A DNA stretch of 64,000 bases, taken from positions 3,592,501 to 3,656,500 of the forward strand of contig NZ_CP025430.1 of assembly GCF_002847445.1 (NCBI RefSeq). The letters are read 5' to 3'. The position numbers were made by a program, and so were the translations under genes. The DNA comes from Paracoccus zhejiangensis (GTDB taxonomy: Bacteria; Pseudomonadota; Alphaproteobacteria; Rhodobacterales; Rhodobacteraceae). The notes under the pieces were generated by a model that was not told where the DNA came from, ran no database searches, and saw nothing but the letters and a program-made list of their open reading frames with translations. Positions 55,131 through 63,877 of this stretch are shown piece by piece. Position 1 is the stretch's first letter, and the number at the start of each line of letters is the position of its first letter.

Positions 55131-57338
55131 ATGACGCTCGTTCCCGAACCCCGCTTCTTCCCTGTCGGCCACCGCATCGCGGTGCTGGTGACCGAGCCTG
55201 TCGGCGTCTTGGACTATCTCGCGCCCGAGGGGGGCGTGGCGACCGGGCAGCTGGTCCTCTGCCCGCTGGGTCCGCGCCGGGTCTTGGGCGTGGTCTGGGG
55301 CGAGGGGCTGGGTGGGTTCGATGCCGCCAAGCTGCGCCCGGTGATCCGGGGCCTGGAGGCCGAGCCGCTGGCCCCCGACTTCCTCGAATTTCTCGCCCGT
55401 GCCGGCGATTACACCCTGACGCCGCTGCCGCTGATGCTGCGCATGGCGACGCGCGCGCCCGATCTCGACCGCCCGACCGCCGAGCGGCGGGTGATCGCGC
55501 TGGCCGGCGATCCGCCCGAGCGGATGACCGAGGCGCGGGCGCGGGTGATGCAGGTGCTGGCCGATTACGGCGGGGCGAGCTTCGCGCCCTCGGAACTGGC
55601 GCAGCTGGCCGGGGTCGGGACCTCGGTGGTCAAGGGCTTGGTGACTGCGGGCACATTGGCCGAGATGGCGGCGCCGCGCGATCTGCCCTATCCTCGCCTC
55701 GATCCGGACCGGCCCGGCAAGCCCTTGGCCACCGACCAGCAGGCGGCGGCGGATGCGCTGCGCCACGCCATTGCCGGCGGTCGCTATGGCACGACGCTGC
55801 TGCGCGGGGTGACCGGATCGGGCAAGACCGAGGTTTATCTGGAAGCCGTGGCCGAATGCCTGAAGGCCGGGCGTCAGGCGCTGGTGCTTCTGCCCGAGAT
55901 CGCGCTGTCGGCGGAATTTCTCGACCGGGTCGAGGCCCGCTTTGGCGCGCGCCCCGGCGAATGGCACAGCGGCATCACCCGCACCGAACGCCGCCGGCTC
56001 TGGCACATGGCGGGGCGGGGCGAGGTCGGGCTGGTGGTCGGTGCGCGCTCGGCCCTGTTCCTGCCCTTCCGCGATCTCGGCCTGATCGTCGTCGATGAGG
56101 AACATGACAGCAGCTACAAGCAGGAAGACGTGGTCTTCTACAGCGCCCGTGACATGGCGGTGCTGCGGGCGTCCCTCAGCGATGCGCAGGTGGTGCTGGC
56201 CTCGGCCACGCCCAGCCTTGAAAGCTGGGTGAACGCGGCCAGCGGGAAATATCAGCGGCTCGACCTGCGCTCGCGCTATGGCGAGGCGGAACTCCCTGAC
56301 ATGGCCGCCATCGATCTGCGCGGCGAAGAGATGCCGGGCAGCCGCTGGATCTCGCCCACGCTCGCCGGCGCGGTCGAGGCGCGGCTGGCCAAGGGCGAAC
56401 AGTCGCTTCTCTTCCTCAATCGCCGCGGCTATGCGCCGGTGACGGTCTGCCGGGCCTGCGGCCAGCAGGTCGGCTGCGACCAATGCGATGCGCGCATGGT
56501 CGAACACCGCTTCCAGAATCGCCTCGTCTGCCACCAATGCGGCGAGACAAAGCCCATCCCCACCGCCTGCCCCAGTTGCAAGGTCGAGGGTCGCATGGCC
56601 CCGGTCGGACCGGGGGTCGAGCGTCTGGCCGAAGAGGTCGCCGCCCGCTTTCCCGACGCCACCGCCACGGTCCTCTCCTCGGACCTGTTCCATTCGGCCC
56701 GGGCGCTGAAAGAGACCATTGCCGAGATCTCGACCGGCAAGACCGACATCATCATCGGCACCCAGATCGTCGCCAAGGGCCATAACTTCCCCCGCCTGAC
56801 ACTGGTTGGCGTCATCGATGCCGATCTGGGTCTTCAGGGGGCGGACCTGCGCGCCGCCGAGCGGTCGTTCCAGCTGATGCGGCAGGTGGCGGGTCGAGCG
56901 GGGCGGCAGCCGGGCGATGCGCCGGGGCTGGCGCTCTTGCAAACCCACCAACCCGACCACCCGGTCATCCGCGCGATCCTGTCGGGCGAGGATGAACGCT
57001 TCTGGGATGCCGAGGCGCTCGGCCGGCAGGGCGCCGGGATGCCGCCCTATGGCAGGCTGGCCGGGATCATCCTGTCGCATCCCGATCCGGGCGTGGTCGC
57101 CGATTTCGCCCAGCACCTCGCCCGCCATGCCGCGCCCCTGCGCGATGCCGGTTGCGAGCTGTGGGGTCCGGCCCCCGCGCCCATCGCCCGCATCCGTGGC
57201 CGCCACCGGATGCGGATGCTGATCCGCGCCGCGCGGCAGGCGCCGATCCAGATGGCGATCAGCGACTGGCTGGCCCCGCACAAGCCGCCGACCAACCTGC
57301 GGCTGTCGGTGGACATCGATCCGCAGAGCTTCTTCTAG
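55131..57338 (+). CDS. priA: Primosomal protein N' (replication restart helicase)
   Basis: A 735-residue superfamily 2 DNA helicase that reloads the replisome at collapsed forks. Walker A GVTGSGKTEVYLEA, DEEH box in VVDEEHDSSYKQED, and a zinc-binding region with paired cysteines (CRACGQQVGCDQCDARM, CHQCGETKPIPTACPSC) inserted between helicase lobes; motif VI is QLMRQVAGRAGRQ. The start gives a family-like N-terminus (FFPVGHRIAVLV) without a ribosome-binding site. Convergent with the lytic transglycosylase. Confidence 0.95.
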   Translation: MTLVPEPRFFPVGHRIAVLVTEPVGVLDYLAPEGGVATGQLVLCPLGPRRVLGVVWGEGLGGFDAAKLRPVIRGLEAEPLAPDFLEFLARAGDYTLTPLPLMLRMATRAPDLDRPTAERRVIALAGDPPERMTEARARVMQVLADYGGASFAPSELAQLAGVGTSVVKGLVTAGTLAEMAAPRDLPYPRLDPDRPGKPLATDQQAAADALRHAIAGGRYGTTLLRGVTGSGKTEVYLEAVAECLKAGRQALVLLPEIALSAEFLDRVEARFGARPGEWHSGITRTERRRLWHMAGRGEVGLVVGARSALFLPFRDLGLIVVDEEHDSSYKQEDVVFYSARDMAVLRASLSDAQVVLASATPSLESWVNAASGKYQRLDLRSRYGEAELPDMAAIDLRGEEMPGSRWISPTLAGAVEARLAKGEQSLLFLNRRGYAPVTVCRACGQQVGCDQCDARMVEHRFQNRLVCHQCGETKPIPTACPSCKVEGRMAPVGPGVERLAEEVAARFPDATATVLSSDLFHSARALKETIAEISTGKTDIIIGTQIVAKGHNFPRLTLVGVIDADLGLQGADLRAAERSFQLMRQVAGRAGRQPGDAPGLALLQTHQPDHPVIRAILSGEDERFWDAEALGRQGAGMPPYGRLAGIILSHPDPGVVADFAQHLARHAAPLRDAGCELWGPAPAPIARIRGRHRMRMLIRAARQAPIQMAISDWLAPHKPPTNLRLSVDIDPQSFF

Positions 57339-57341
57339 GGT

Positions 57342-58262
57342 TCAGTTCTTCAGCACGATGCAGCGTCCGCCGACCTGCTTCAGCAGCACGCAGAAGGCAT
57401 TGGCCTCGGACCGGCTGTCATAGCCCACCTGCGCCGTATAGACCGCGCGTGACGATCCGGTCATGCGCTTCCTGACATAGCCGATCTGCTTGCCCTGCAG
57501 GATCGGCCGCAAGCTGCGGTTCAGCCGCGTGACCTGTTGCTGCGCGCCCGAACGGCTGGGGTGGCTGGCCAGGATCACGCCCCAGGGAAAGGCCCGCTGC
57601 TCGGGGGTGAACTCGCGCAGGGACCGGTTGCCGGCCAGTTCGACGCAGGCCTCGCGGAAGGGCTGGTCCTTGTTCAGGGCCAGCTGCAATTCCTCGGCGC
57701 CCGGCGGGTTATCGCGCCAGCGCCAGGCATTGTGGCCGGTGATCGACTCGACATAATCCTGCGTCTCGTAGGGCAGCACGGTCTTGCTGTTGATGAAGCG
57801 CGCCGCCCGGTTCTCACCGCCGTTATAGGCCACCGCCGCAAGCCCGATATTGCCGAACATGTTGGTCAGATAGCGCAGGTACCAGGCCGATTTCGAGATC
57901 GCCTGTGCCGGGTTGAACGGGTCGTCCAGATCGTAAAGCTCGGCGGTCGAGGGGATGAACTGGGCGATGCCGATGGCCCCGGCGGGGCTGACGGCACTGG
58001 GTTCGAACCGGCTCTCCTTCCACAGGAGACGGGCCAGGAAGCTCGGGTCCAGCTGGTTCTGCGCGGCATTGCGCTCGATCAGCATGCAGACATCTTCGAC
58101 GTAATGCTCCAGCCGAACGCAGTCACGGCCGTCATCGGTGCAGCGCTGGTTCTCGCGCTCTTTCGGTGGCAGATAGCCCACGATGGCATCCACCGCCGGC
58201 CGCGCCGCCGCAGTCGTCACCGCAAGCAGCAGCACAGCACAGATCAACGCAAACTGACGCAT
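57342..58262 (-). CDS. Lytic transglycosylase with C-terminal SPOR-like region
   Basis: A 306-residue exported protein. Signal peptide MRQFALICAVLLLAVTTAAA; SLT domain with catalytic Glu in LARLLWKESRFEPSA, then GAIGIAQFIPSTA and VAYNGGENRAARF. The C-terminal 75 residues (WGVILASHPSRSGAQQQVTRL onward, ending GRCIVLK) look like a SPOR-type repeat that binds denuded glycan. It cleaves peptidoglycan in the periplasm. Stop lies 3 bp from priA. Confidence 0.87.
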   Translation of the reverse strand: MRQFALICAVLLLAVTTAAARPAVDAIVGYLPPKERENQRCTDDGRDCVRLEHYVEDVCMLIERNAAQNQLDPSFLARLLWKESRFEPSAVSPAGAIGIAQFIPSTAELYDLDDPFNPAQAISKSAWYLRYLTNMFGNIGLAAVAYNGGENRAARFINSKTVLPYETQDYVESITGHNAWRWRDNPPGAEELQLALNKDQPFREACVELAGNRSLREFTPEQRAFPWGVILASHPSRSGAQQQVTRLNRSLRPILQGKQIGYVRKRMTGSSRAVYTAQVGYDSRSEANAFCVLLKQVGGRCIVLKN

Positions 58263-58353
58263 CAGACCCCTGACAGAAAACCCCTTGCCTGATTAGCACC
58301 GCCGGTCGTCGTTGAAAACGCCCGGATTGCCGATCGGCGCGCGGAACGCGGGG

Positions 58354-59214
58354 TCAGGCCTTGTCCTTGGCCTTCTTCTTTTTCTTCTTGTCGCCCGACT
58401 TGACCGCGTCTGATTTCGCTTTCCCGGCCTTGGCCTTTTCAGCCTGCCGCTCGGCTTTTTTCGCGGCCTTCCGGACGGCCTTGCGCTCGGCTTTCAGCTT
58501 GGCCTTCTCGGCCTCTTTCTCGGCTTTGCGGGCCGCCTTCTCCGCCTGCTTCTCGGCCTTCTTCACTGCCTTGCGCGCGGCCTTCGCCGCCTCCTTGGCG
58601 GCAGCGGCTTGCTCGAGTTCGGCGGCGGTCGGCGTCACCTTGGCGGGCTTGGCGGTCGTCGTCGCGGCCTTCGGCTTGCGCGGCTGCGCCGGGCGCGCAC
58701 GGGTGGGGTTTGCCGCTGCGGGCGTTTCGGCGGTGGTGGCTGCGCTCGTGGCAGTCTCGGGCTTCGGCCGCGCCTTGACCACGCGGCGTGGCGTGGTGCG
58801 GGTGTCGGGCTTGCTCGAGGCCGGTTTGCGACCCGCCGGGCGGCGCTTGCCGGGACCTGCCGTGGCCTTGGTCGCCGGCTTCTTCGGCGCTGCGGTGGCC
58901 GCGCGCGGCGCGCTGGCGGGCGCTTTGCCGGCGGATCGCGCCCCACCATCGGTCGTCAGACCCCGGCGACGGCGGTCGGCATGGGCGCGCCTGAGGGCGG
59001 CGTTCAGGATGTCGGCTTTCGACGGCCCCTCGGGGGTCGCGCCGGCGGTCGCAGCAGCGGTTTCCGCCCCGGCCAGACGCGTGGTCAGATCGGCGATCAG
59101 CGCCATCAGGCTGGCATCGTCCAGTGCGATGATGGCGGGCTTGCTGGCGCGGTCGGTCAGCGCAAGTTCTTCCTCGGACAGCAATTCCTTGGCCAGTTTG
59201 GCAAAGTTCGGCAT
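58354..59214 (-). CDS. Lysine/alanine-rich protein with histone H1-like tail
   Basis: A 286-residue protein. Residues 1-100 form an ordinary acidic-to-neutral domain (LAKELLSEEELALTDRASKP, IALDDASLMALIADLTTRLA). The rest is low complexity: a Pro/Ala/Lys/Arg-rich stretch, then near-periodic Lys-Ala units (EKQAEKAARKAEKEAEKA) ending in a run of lysines (GDKKKKKKAKDKA). It resembles bacterial histone H1-like DNA-binding tails. GAGGA precedes the ATG at 59214. No firm family; DNA or RNA binding is inferred from charge. Confidence 0.72.
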   Translation of the reverse strand: MPNFAKLAKELLSEEELALTDRASKPAIIALDDASLMALIADLTTRLAGAETAAATAGATPEGPSKADILNAALRRAHADRRRRGLTTDGGARSAGKAPASAPRAATAAPKKPATKATAGPGKRRPAGRKPASSKPDTRTTPRRVVKARPKPETATSAATTAETPAAANPTRARPAQPRKPKAATTTAKPAKVTPTAAELEQAAAAKEAAKAARKAVKKAEKQAEKAARKAEKEAEKAKLKAERKAVRKAAKKAERQAEKAKAGKAKSDAVKSGDKKKKKKAKDKA

Positions 59215-59339
59215 CGGGTCCTCGCGATGCAGGGTGAGGTCATGGCGCATCTTTGCCGCAGAAAAGCCGCGCACGCAAATGATTAGGCCCCGGCAGATTG
59301 CCGGGGCCTTGGATCATGTCAACGCTCTCTGCGCCGGGA

Positions 59340-60206
59340 TCAGTTCCCGGGAACGGCGCTTTCGACCGGCGAGACGAAGGACACGGTCTGCGCAGCCGGT
59401 GCGGCGGTGGCAGCTGCCGGAGCGGCGGTGCCGGTCGCGGCCTGCATCTCGCGCGCCGGGACCACGTAGCCCTCGGGCGTGTTGACCATCGGGCCTTCCA
59501 GCCGCAGGCTTTCGGCCTGCGAGCGGACCTTCACCGCGTCACCCAGCTGCGATTCGTCGAACAGGTCCATGATGTCCTGGTTGAACAGGCGGATACAGCC
59601 GGCCGAGGTCGCCTTGCCGATGGACGAGGGGTCCATCGTGCCATGGATGCGGTAATAGGTGTCCTTGCCGCCGCGATAGAGGTACAGCGCGCGCGACCCC
59701 AGCGGGTTCTCCGGGCCACCGGCAACGCCACCGGCGAATTGCGCGTAAAGCTGCGGCTCGGTGCGGACCATGTTGGCGGTCGGCGTCCAGCTGGGCCAGG
59801 CCTGCTTGCGCTGGATCGTGGCATTGCCGGCGAAGCCCTTGCCCTCGCGACCGACCGCGATGCCAAAGCGCATGGCCTCGCCACCCGGCAGCACGTCGTA
59901 GAGGACGCGCGCATAGGGATCGACGACCAGCGTGCCGGGCGCTTCGGGGCCATTATAGGGCACGCGCTGGCGGCGGTTGCGCTCGGTCAGATAGGCAGGG
60001 CGCACGGCCGGGATGACGAAGGGCTTGCCACCGGGCAGCACGTCGTTGCGTGCGGCATAGATCTGCGCCTCGTTGGCCGGGGTTGCGCCGACGGGCAGCG
60101 TGGCCAACTCGCGGGGATCGTTCGGATCGGACTGTTGGACAGCGGTTTCAGGGGCACAACCGGCCAGCCCAAGGGCCAGCACGGCGGCGGTGACAGCGAG
60201 ACGCAT
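59340..60206 (-). CDS. L,D-transpeptidase lipoprotein (YkuD family)
   Basis: A 288-residue lipoprotein with lipobox LAGC near residue 17. The YkuD domain (GTLVVDPYARVLYDVLPGG ... YYRIHGTMDPSSIGKATSAG, then CIRLFNQDIMDL) has the catalytic His and Cys in HGT...SAGCIRL. It cross-links peptidoglycan or anchors proteins to it. The C-terminal tail is Ala-rich. GAAGGA precedes the ATG at 60206. The 282 bp upstream to 60488 contain no gene and no clear promoter. Confidence 0.92.
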   Translation of the reverse strand: MRLAVTAAVLALGLAGCAPETAVQQSDPNDPRELATLPVGATPANEAQIYAARNDVLPGGKPFVIPAVRPAYLTERNRRQRVPYNGPEAPGTLVVDPYARVLYDVLPGGEAMRFGIAVGREGKGFAGNATIQRKQAWPSWTPTANMVRTEPQLYAQFAGGVAGGPENPLGSRALYLYRGGKDTYYRIHGTMDPSSIGKATSAGCIRLFNQDIMDLFDESQLGDAVKVRSQAESLRLEGPMVNTPEGYVVPAREMQAATGTAAPAAATAAPAAQTVSFVSPVESAVPGN

Positions 60207-60488
60207 AGCGATTTCCTTCGTAACGGCAGGCGCCTCAAGCGCGCCTGTGACAGCGGATACCAAGTTCGGAACCGCGCCGACGGCAGAGCCAGCGTGATTC
60301 GAGCCAATCTTTATCAGCCTGTCGGTGCCGTGTGGCGTCAACCCTTGCAGGCAATGCGCGTCGATTTAGCCGCGGGACTGTTGCCATTCGGCAAGGACGG
60401 CCCCCGGCGCGGAACTTTTCGCAGACATAATGGTTAAATTGCATGATTTCCGGTGCTTGCGCCGGATGACCTGCACAGGAGCGCAACC

Positions 60489-60749
60489 ATGACTGTTACC
60501 GGACTTCTCATTACCCTGCTGATCGGTGCGATCGCGGGCTGGCTGGCTGGCGAGATTGTGAAAGGGCACGGACAGGGGCTGGTGATGAACATCGTCATCG
60601 GCATCCTCGGCGCGGTGATCGCGTCCTTCCTGTTCCCGGCTGTCGGTCTTGCCATCGGCGGCGCCGGTTCGATCCTTGGCTCGATCATCTATGCCACGCT
60701 TGGCGCGGTGATCCTGCTGGTGATCGTCGGGCTGGTCAAACGAGCCTGA
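60489..60749 (+). CDS. GlsB/YeaQ/YmgE family stress membrane protein
   Basis: An 86-residue, very hydrophobic protein with three helices (LLITLLIGAIAGWLAGEIVK, GLVMNIVIGILGAVIASFLF and a C-terminal helix). GWLAGEIVKGHGQGLVMNIV is the family signature of these transglycosylase-associated-domain proteins. AGGAG precedes the ATG at 60489. Followed by a strong terminator, so monocistronic. Confidence 0.9.
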   Translation: MTVTGLLITLLIGAIAGWLAGEIVKGHGQGLVMNIVIGILGAVIASFLFPAVGLAIGGAGSILGSIIYATLGAVILLVIVGLVKRA

Positions 60750-60780
60750 CGACCCGACCCGATTGTTCAACGAGTGTTGC

Positions 60781-60812
60781 GGCCCCGCCTTCCCCAAGGG
60801 CGGGGCCTTTTT
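60781..60812 (+). terminator. Terminator of the GlsB-like gene
   Basis: GGCCCCGCC / GGCGGGGCC (9-bp stem, 9-base loop) is followed by TTTTT, 32 bp past the stop codon: a classic intrinsic terminator. Confidence 0.88.
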
Positions 60813-60911
60813 CGATGCCGCCTTCCATGCCGCTCGCCCCGCGCGCTCGCGCATTGCCCCGCCCGGAACATCCGCCTAGTCTGACCCCAGACCCGTAGCC
60901 CGGTAGCCGTC

Positions 60912-62540
60912 TTGCCTAGTCAGCCCTCTGCCCTTGCCCCGTTCCGCCATGTCGATTTCCGCACACTCTGGGCGGCGACGCTGGTGTCGAATTTCGGCGG
61001 GTTGGTGCAGCAGGTGGGCGCGGCCTGGATGATGACCCAACTGACCGACAGCGCCACGCTGATTGCGCTGGTGGCGGCCTCGAACACCCTGCCGATCATG
61101 CTGCTGGCGCTGATGTCGGGGGCGCTGGCCGACATGTTCGACCGCAAGACGCTGCTGCTGACGGCGCAGGTGCTGATGGCAAGCTTCTCGGCGCTGCTGG
61201 CCCTTGCCGCCTGGCAAGGAATCCTGACGCCCTGGCTGCTCTTGGGCTTCACCTTCCTGATCGGCGCGGGGCAGGCGCTTTACAACCCGCCCTGGCAGGC
61301 CAGCATGGGCGATCTGGTCCCGCGCGAGGATCTGCCGGCGGCGGTGACGTTGAACTCGGTCGGCTTCAACCTGATGCGCAGTGTCGGGCCGGCGGCGGGC
61401 GGGTTGATCGTCGCCGTCTTCGGCGCGGCGGCAGCATTTTTCGTCAATGCACTGAGCTATATCCCGCTGCTTGCCGCGCTGCTGCGCTGGTCACCGCCGA
61501 AACGCCCGGCGACCCATACCCGCGAGCCCTTCATCAGCGCCGTCGGCACCGGGCTGCGCTATGTCGCGCTGTCGCCGAACCTGCTGCGGGTCATCGGACG
61601 GGCGGCGCTGTTCGGCTTTGGCGCGGTCTCGGTGCTGGCGCTGCTGCCGCTGGTCGCCAAGGCCCATCCGCAGGGCGGATCGATGCTGTTCGGCGGACTC
61701 CTGGGCTGTTTCGGCCTCGGCGCGATCAGCGGGGCGATCCTGAACCCGCGCATCCGCGCGCGAATGGATAACGAGCATGTCATCCGCCTGGCCTTCCTCG
61801 GCTTTGCGCTGGCCACGCTGGCGCTGGGGCTGACCGACACGATCTGGCTGCACGCGCTGGCAATGCTGCCGGCCGGCGCCTCATGGGTGCTGGCGCTGTC
61901 GCTTTTCAACGTGACGGTGCAGCTGTCGACGCCGCGTTGGGTGGTGGCGCGGGGGCTGGCGCTGTACCAGACGGCGACCTTTGGCGGCATGGCGGCGGGG
62001 TCATGGGTCTGGGGCGGGGTGGCCGGGGCGCATGGCGTCGGCACCGCCTTTGTCTGCGCCTCGGCGGTGCTGGGTCTTGGTCTGCTGATCGGCTTTGTCT
62101 TCAAGGCGCCGGAATTCGGCAATCTCGACCTCGACCCCGCCGACCGCTTCCGCGAGCCGCCCTTGGCGCTGGATCTGCGCGGACGCTCGGGGCCGATCAA
62201 GATCATGGTCGACTATCAGATCGCGCTGAAGGATGTGCCGGAATTCCTGCGCCTGATGCGCCAGCGCCGCGTGATCCGCCGCCGTGACGGGGCGCGGGCC
62301 TGGAGCCTGTTGCGCGATCTCGAACATCCCGAGATCTGGTCGGAAAGCTATCAGATCGCCACCTGGGACGACTATGTCCGCCACAACCTGCGCCGCACCA
62401 AGACCGATAACGAGGTCACGCAGGCATTGCGCCAACTGCACCGGGGCGAGGCGGATCCACTGGTCCACCGGATGATCGAGCGCCACACCGTCAGCCCCAG
62501 CGACGACGTGCCGCTGGTCGGCAAGATCGAGGTGCCCTGA
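60912..62540 (+). CDS. MFS transporter with C-terminal soluble domain
   Basis: A 542-residue protein. The first ~420 residues are a 12-helix major facilitator of the MFS_3/enterobactin-exporter-like group (FRTLWAATLVSNFGGLVQQV, ALADMFDRKTLLLTAQVLMA). The last ~110 residues (IKIMVDYQIALKDVPEFLRL ... REPPLALDL before it) form a soluble domain like a dimeric alpha/beta-barrel monooxygenase-type fold found fused to these exporters. The start is TTG at 60912 with no clear ribosome-binding site; no better start exists upstream of the first helix. Substrate unknown. Confidence 0.83.
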   Translation: MPSQPSALAPFRHVDFRTLWAATLVSNFGGLVQQVGAAWMMTQLTDSATLIALVAASNTLPIMLLALMSGALADMFDRKTLLLTAQVLMASFSALLALAAWQGILTPWLLLGFTFLIGAGQALYNPPWQASMGDLVPREDLPAAVTLNSVGFNLMRSVGPAAGGLIVAVFGAAAAFFVNALSYIPLLAALLRWSPPKRPATHTREPFISAVGTGLRYVALSPNLLRVIGRAALFGFGAVSVLALLPLVAKAHPQGGSMLFGGLLGCFGLGAISGAILNPRIRARMDNEHVIRLAFLGFALATLALGLTDTIWLHALAMLPAGASWVLALSLFNVTVQLSTPRWVVARGLALYQTATFGGMAAGSWVWGGVAGAHGVGTAFVCASAVLGLGLLIGFVFKAPEFGNLDLDPADRFREPPLALDLRGRSGPIKIMVDYQIALKDVPEFLRLMRQRRVIRRRDGARAWSLLRDLEHPEIWSESYQIATWDDYVRHNLRRTKTDNEVTQALRQLHRGEADPLVHRMIERHTVSPSDDVPLVGKIEVP

Positions 62541-62554
62541 GCGGGTGATGCGGC

Positions 62555-62932
62555 TTAGTTCGGTCCCGGTCCGCCGTCCCGCGCCGCGATGATCTCGGGC
62601 AGGCTGGTCTCGATCCAGTCGGCCAGCCCCCTGACCCGTTCTGCTGCCTGCAGACCCAGCGGCGTCAGTCGGTAATCGACATGGGGCGGCACCACCGAAT
62701 AGGCGGTGCGCTGCACCAGCCCGTCGGCCTCGAGCCATTGCAGCGTCTGCGCCAGCATCCGCTCGCTGACCCCGCCGATCATCCGGCGCAATTCGCCAAA
62801 GCGCCGGGTCTCGCTTTCCAGCGCCATCAGCACCAGCACGCCCCAGCGGCTGGTCACATGTTTCAGCACGTCGCGGGAGGGGCAGTCGGCGGACATCAGA
62901 TCGCCGCGTTGCAGTTTTTCCGACAGGGACAT
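62555..62932 (-). CDS. ytfH: HxlR-family regulator of qorB
   Basis: A 125-residue winged-helix protein closely resembling E. coli YtfH over its whole length (CPSRDVLKHVTSRWGVLVLMAL, GVSERMLAQTLQWLEADGLV, VVPPHVDYRLTPLG). The conserved Cys17 (SADCPSR) corresponds to the redox-active N-terminal cysteine of quinone/aldehyde-sensing HxlR proteins. Match to YtfH supports the start at 62932 rather than the ATG at 62896. Divergent from qorB, as in E. coli. Confidence 0.9.
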   Translation of the reverse strand: MSLSEKLQRGDLMSADCPSRDVLKHVTSRWGVLVLMALESETRRFGELRRMIGGVSERMLAQTLQWLEADGLVQRTAYSVVPPHVDYRLTPLGLQAAERVRGLADWIETSLPEIIAARDGGPGPN

Positions 62933-62959
62933 TTTTTCATACTTACAGAAATGTGCGTT

Positions 62960-62974
62960 CTTACTTTTCGTAAG
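62960..62974. promoter_or_regulatory. Predicted HxlR operator
   Basis: CTTAC-TTTTC-GTAAG is a perfect palindrome between ytfH and qorB; a further ACTTAC half-site lies at 62941-62946. It resembles the sites of quinone-sensing HxlR/DUF24 regulators. Confidence 0.6.
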
Positions 62975-63019
62975 TGGCAACTCCAGATCGGATTTACCAG
63001 AACCGAAAAGGAGACAGAC

Positions 63020-63868
63020 ATGACCATTGCCGTGACAGGCGCGACCGGCCAATTGGGCCGGCTGGTGATTGAGGCGCTGAAGACCAAAGTGCCTGCATCC
63101 GAGATCGTTGCGCTCGCGCGCAGCCCGGAAAAGGCCGCCGACTTGGGGGTGTCGGCGCGCGCAGCCGATTACACCGCGCCCGAGGCGCTGGAGCAGGCGC
63201 TGCAAGGGGTCGAAACGCTGCTCTTGATCTCGTCGAACGAGATCGGCCAGCGGGCGGTGCAGCACGCCAATGTCATCGCCGCTGCGAAGGCGGCGGGGGT
63301 GGGGCGCATCGTCTATACCAGCCTGTTGCATGCCGACCGCTCGCCCCTGAGCCTTGCGGGCGAGCATCGCGAGACCGAGGCGGCGCTGAAATCCTCGGGC
63401 CTTGCCCACAGCATCCTGCGCAATGGCTGGTACGCCGAGAACCATCTGGGTTCGATCCCGGCGGCGCTGGCCGGCGGCGCGTTTCTGGGCAGCGCGGGCG
63501 AGGGGCGCATTTCCGCCGCCACCCGCGAGGATTTCGCCGAGGCGGCCGCGGTGGTGCTGACCGGCGAGGGGCATGAGGGCAAGACCTATGAGCTTGCCGG
63601 GGATGAGGGCTTCACGCTGGCCGATCTGGCTGCCGAACTGTCGCGCCAGACCGGGCGGGATATCCCTTATCGCAACCTGCCCGAGGCGGAATATGCAGCG
63701 ATCCTGCAGGGTGCCGGTTTGCCCGCGCCGCTGGCCGAAGCCATTGCCGGTTGGGACGGCGATGCGGCGCAGGGCGCGCTGCAGGAGGACGGCCGCGCGC
63801 TGTCGCGACTGATCGGCCGGCCAACGACGCCGCTGCGCGAGGCGGTGGCGGCGGCACTGGCGGGGTAG
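63020..63868 (+). CDS. qorB: NAD(P)H:quinone oxidoreductase QorB
   Basis: A 282-residue atypical SDR (NmrA-like). The NADPH site is IAVTGATGQLGRLVIEALK; LLLISSNEIGQRAVQHANVI, YTSLLHADRSPLSLAGEH and ILRNGWYAENHL match E. coli QorB (YtfG). It reduces quinones and limits quinone stress. AAAAGGAGACAGAC precedes the ATG at 63020. Probably repressed by the divergent YtfH-like protein. Confidence 0.93.
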   Translation: MTIAVTGATGQLGRLVIEALKTKVPASEIVALARSPEKAADLGVSARAADYTAPEALEQALQGVETLLLISSNEIGQRAVQHANVIAAAKAAGVGRIVYTSLLHADRSPLSLAGEHRETEAALKSSGLAHSILRNGWYAENHLGSIPAALAGGAFLGSAGEGRISAATREDFAEAAAVVLTGEGHEGKTYELAGDEGFTLADLAAELSRQTGRDIPYRNLPEAEYAAILQGAGLPAPLAEAIAGWDGDAAQGALQEDGRALSRLIGRPTTPLREAVAAALAG

Positions 63869-63877
63869 GGCGCGGCC

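Noticed and set aside
58354..58660. Short tandem-like repeats
   Set aside because: Coding Lys-Ala repeats inside an open gene, not a non-coding repeat element.
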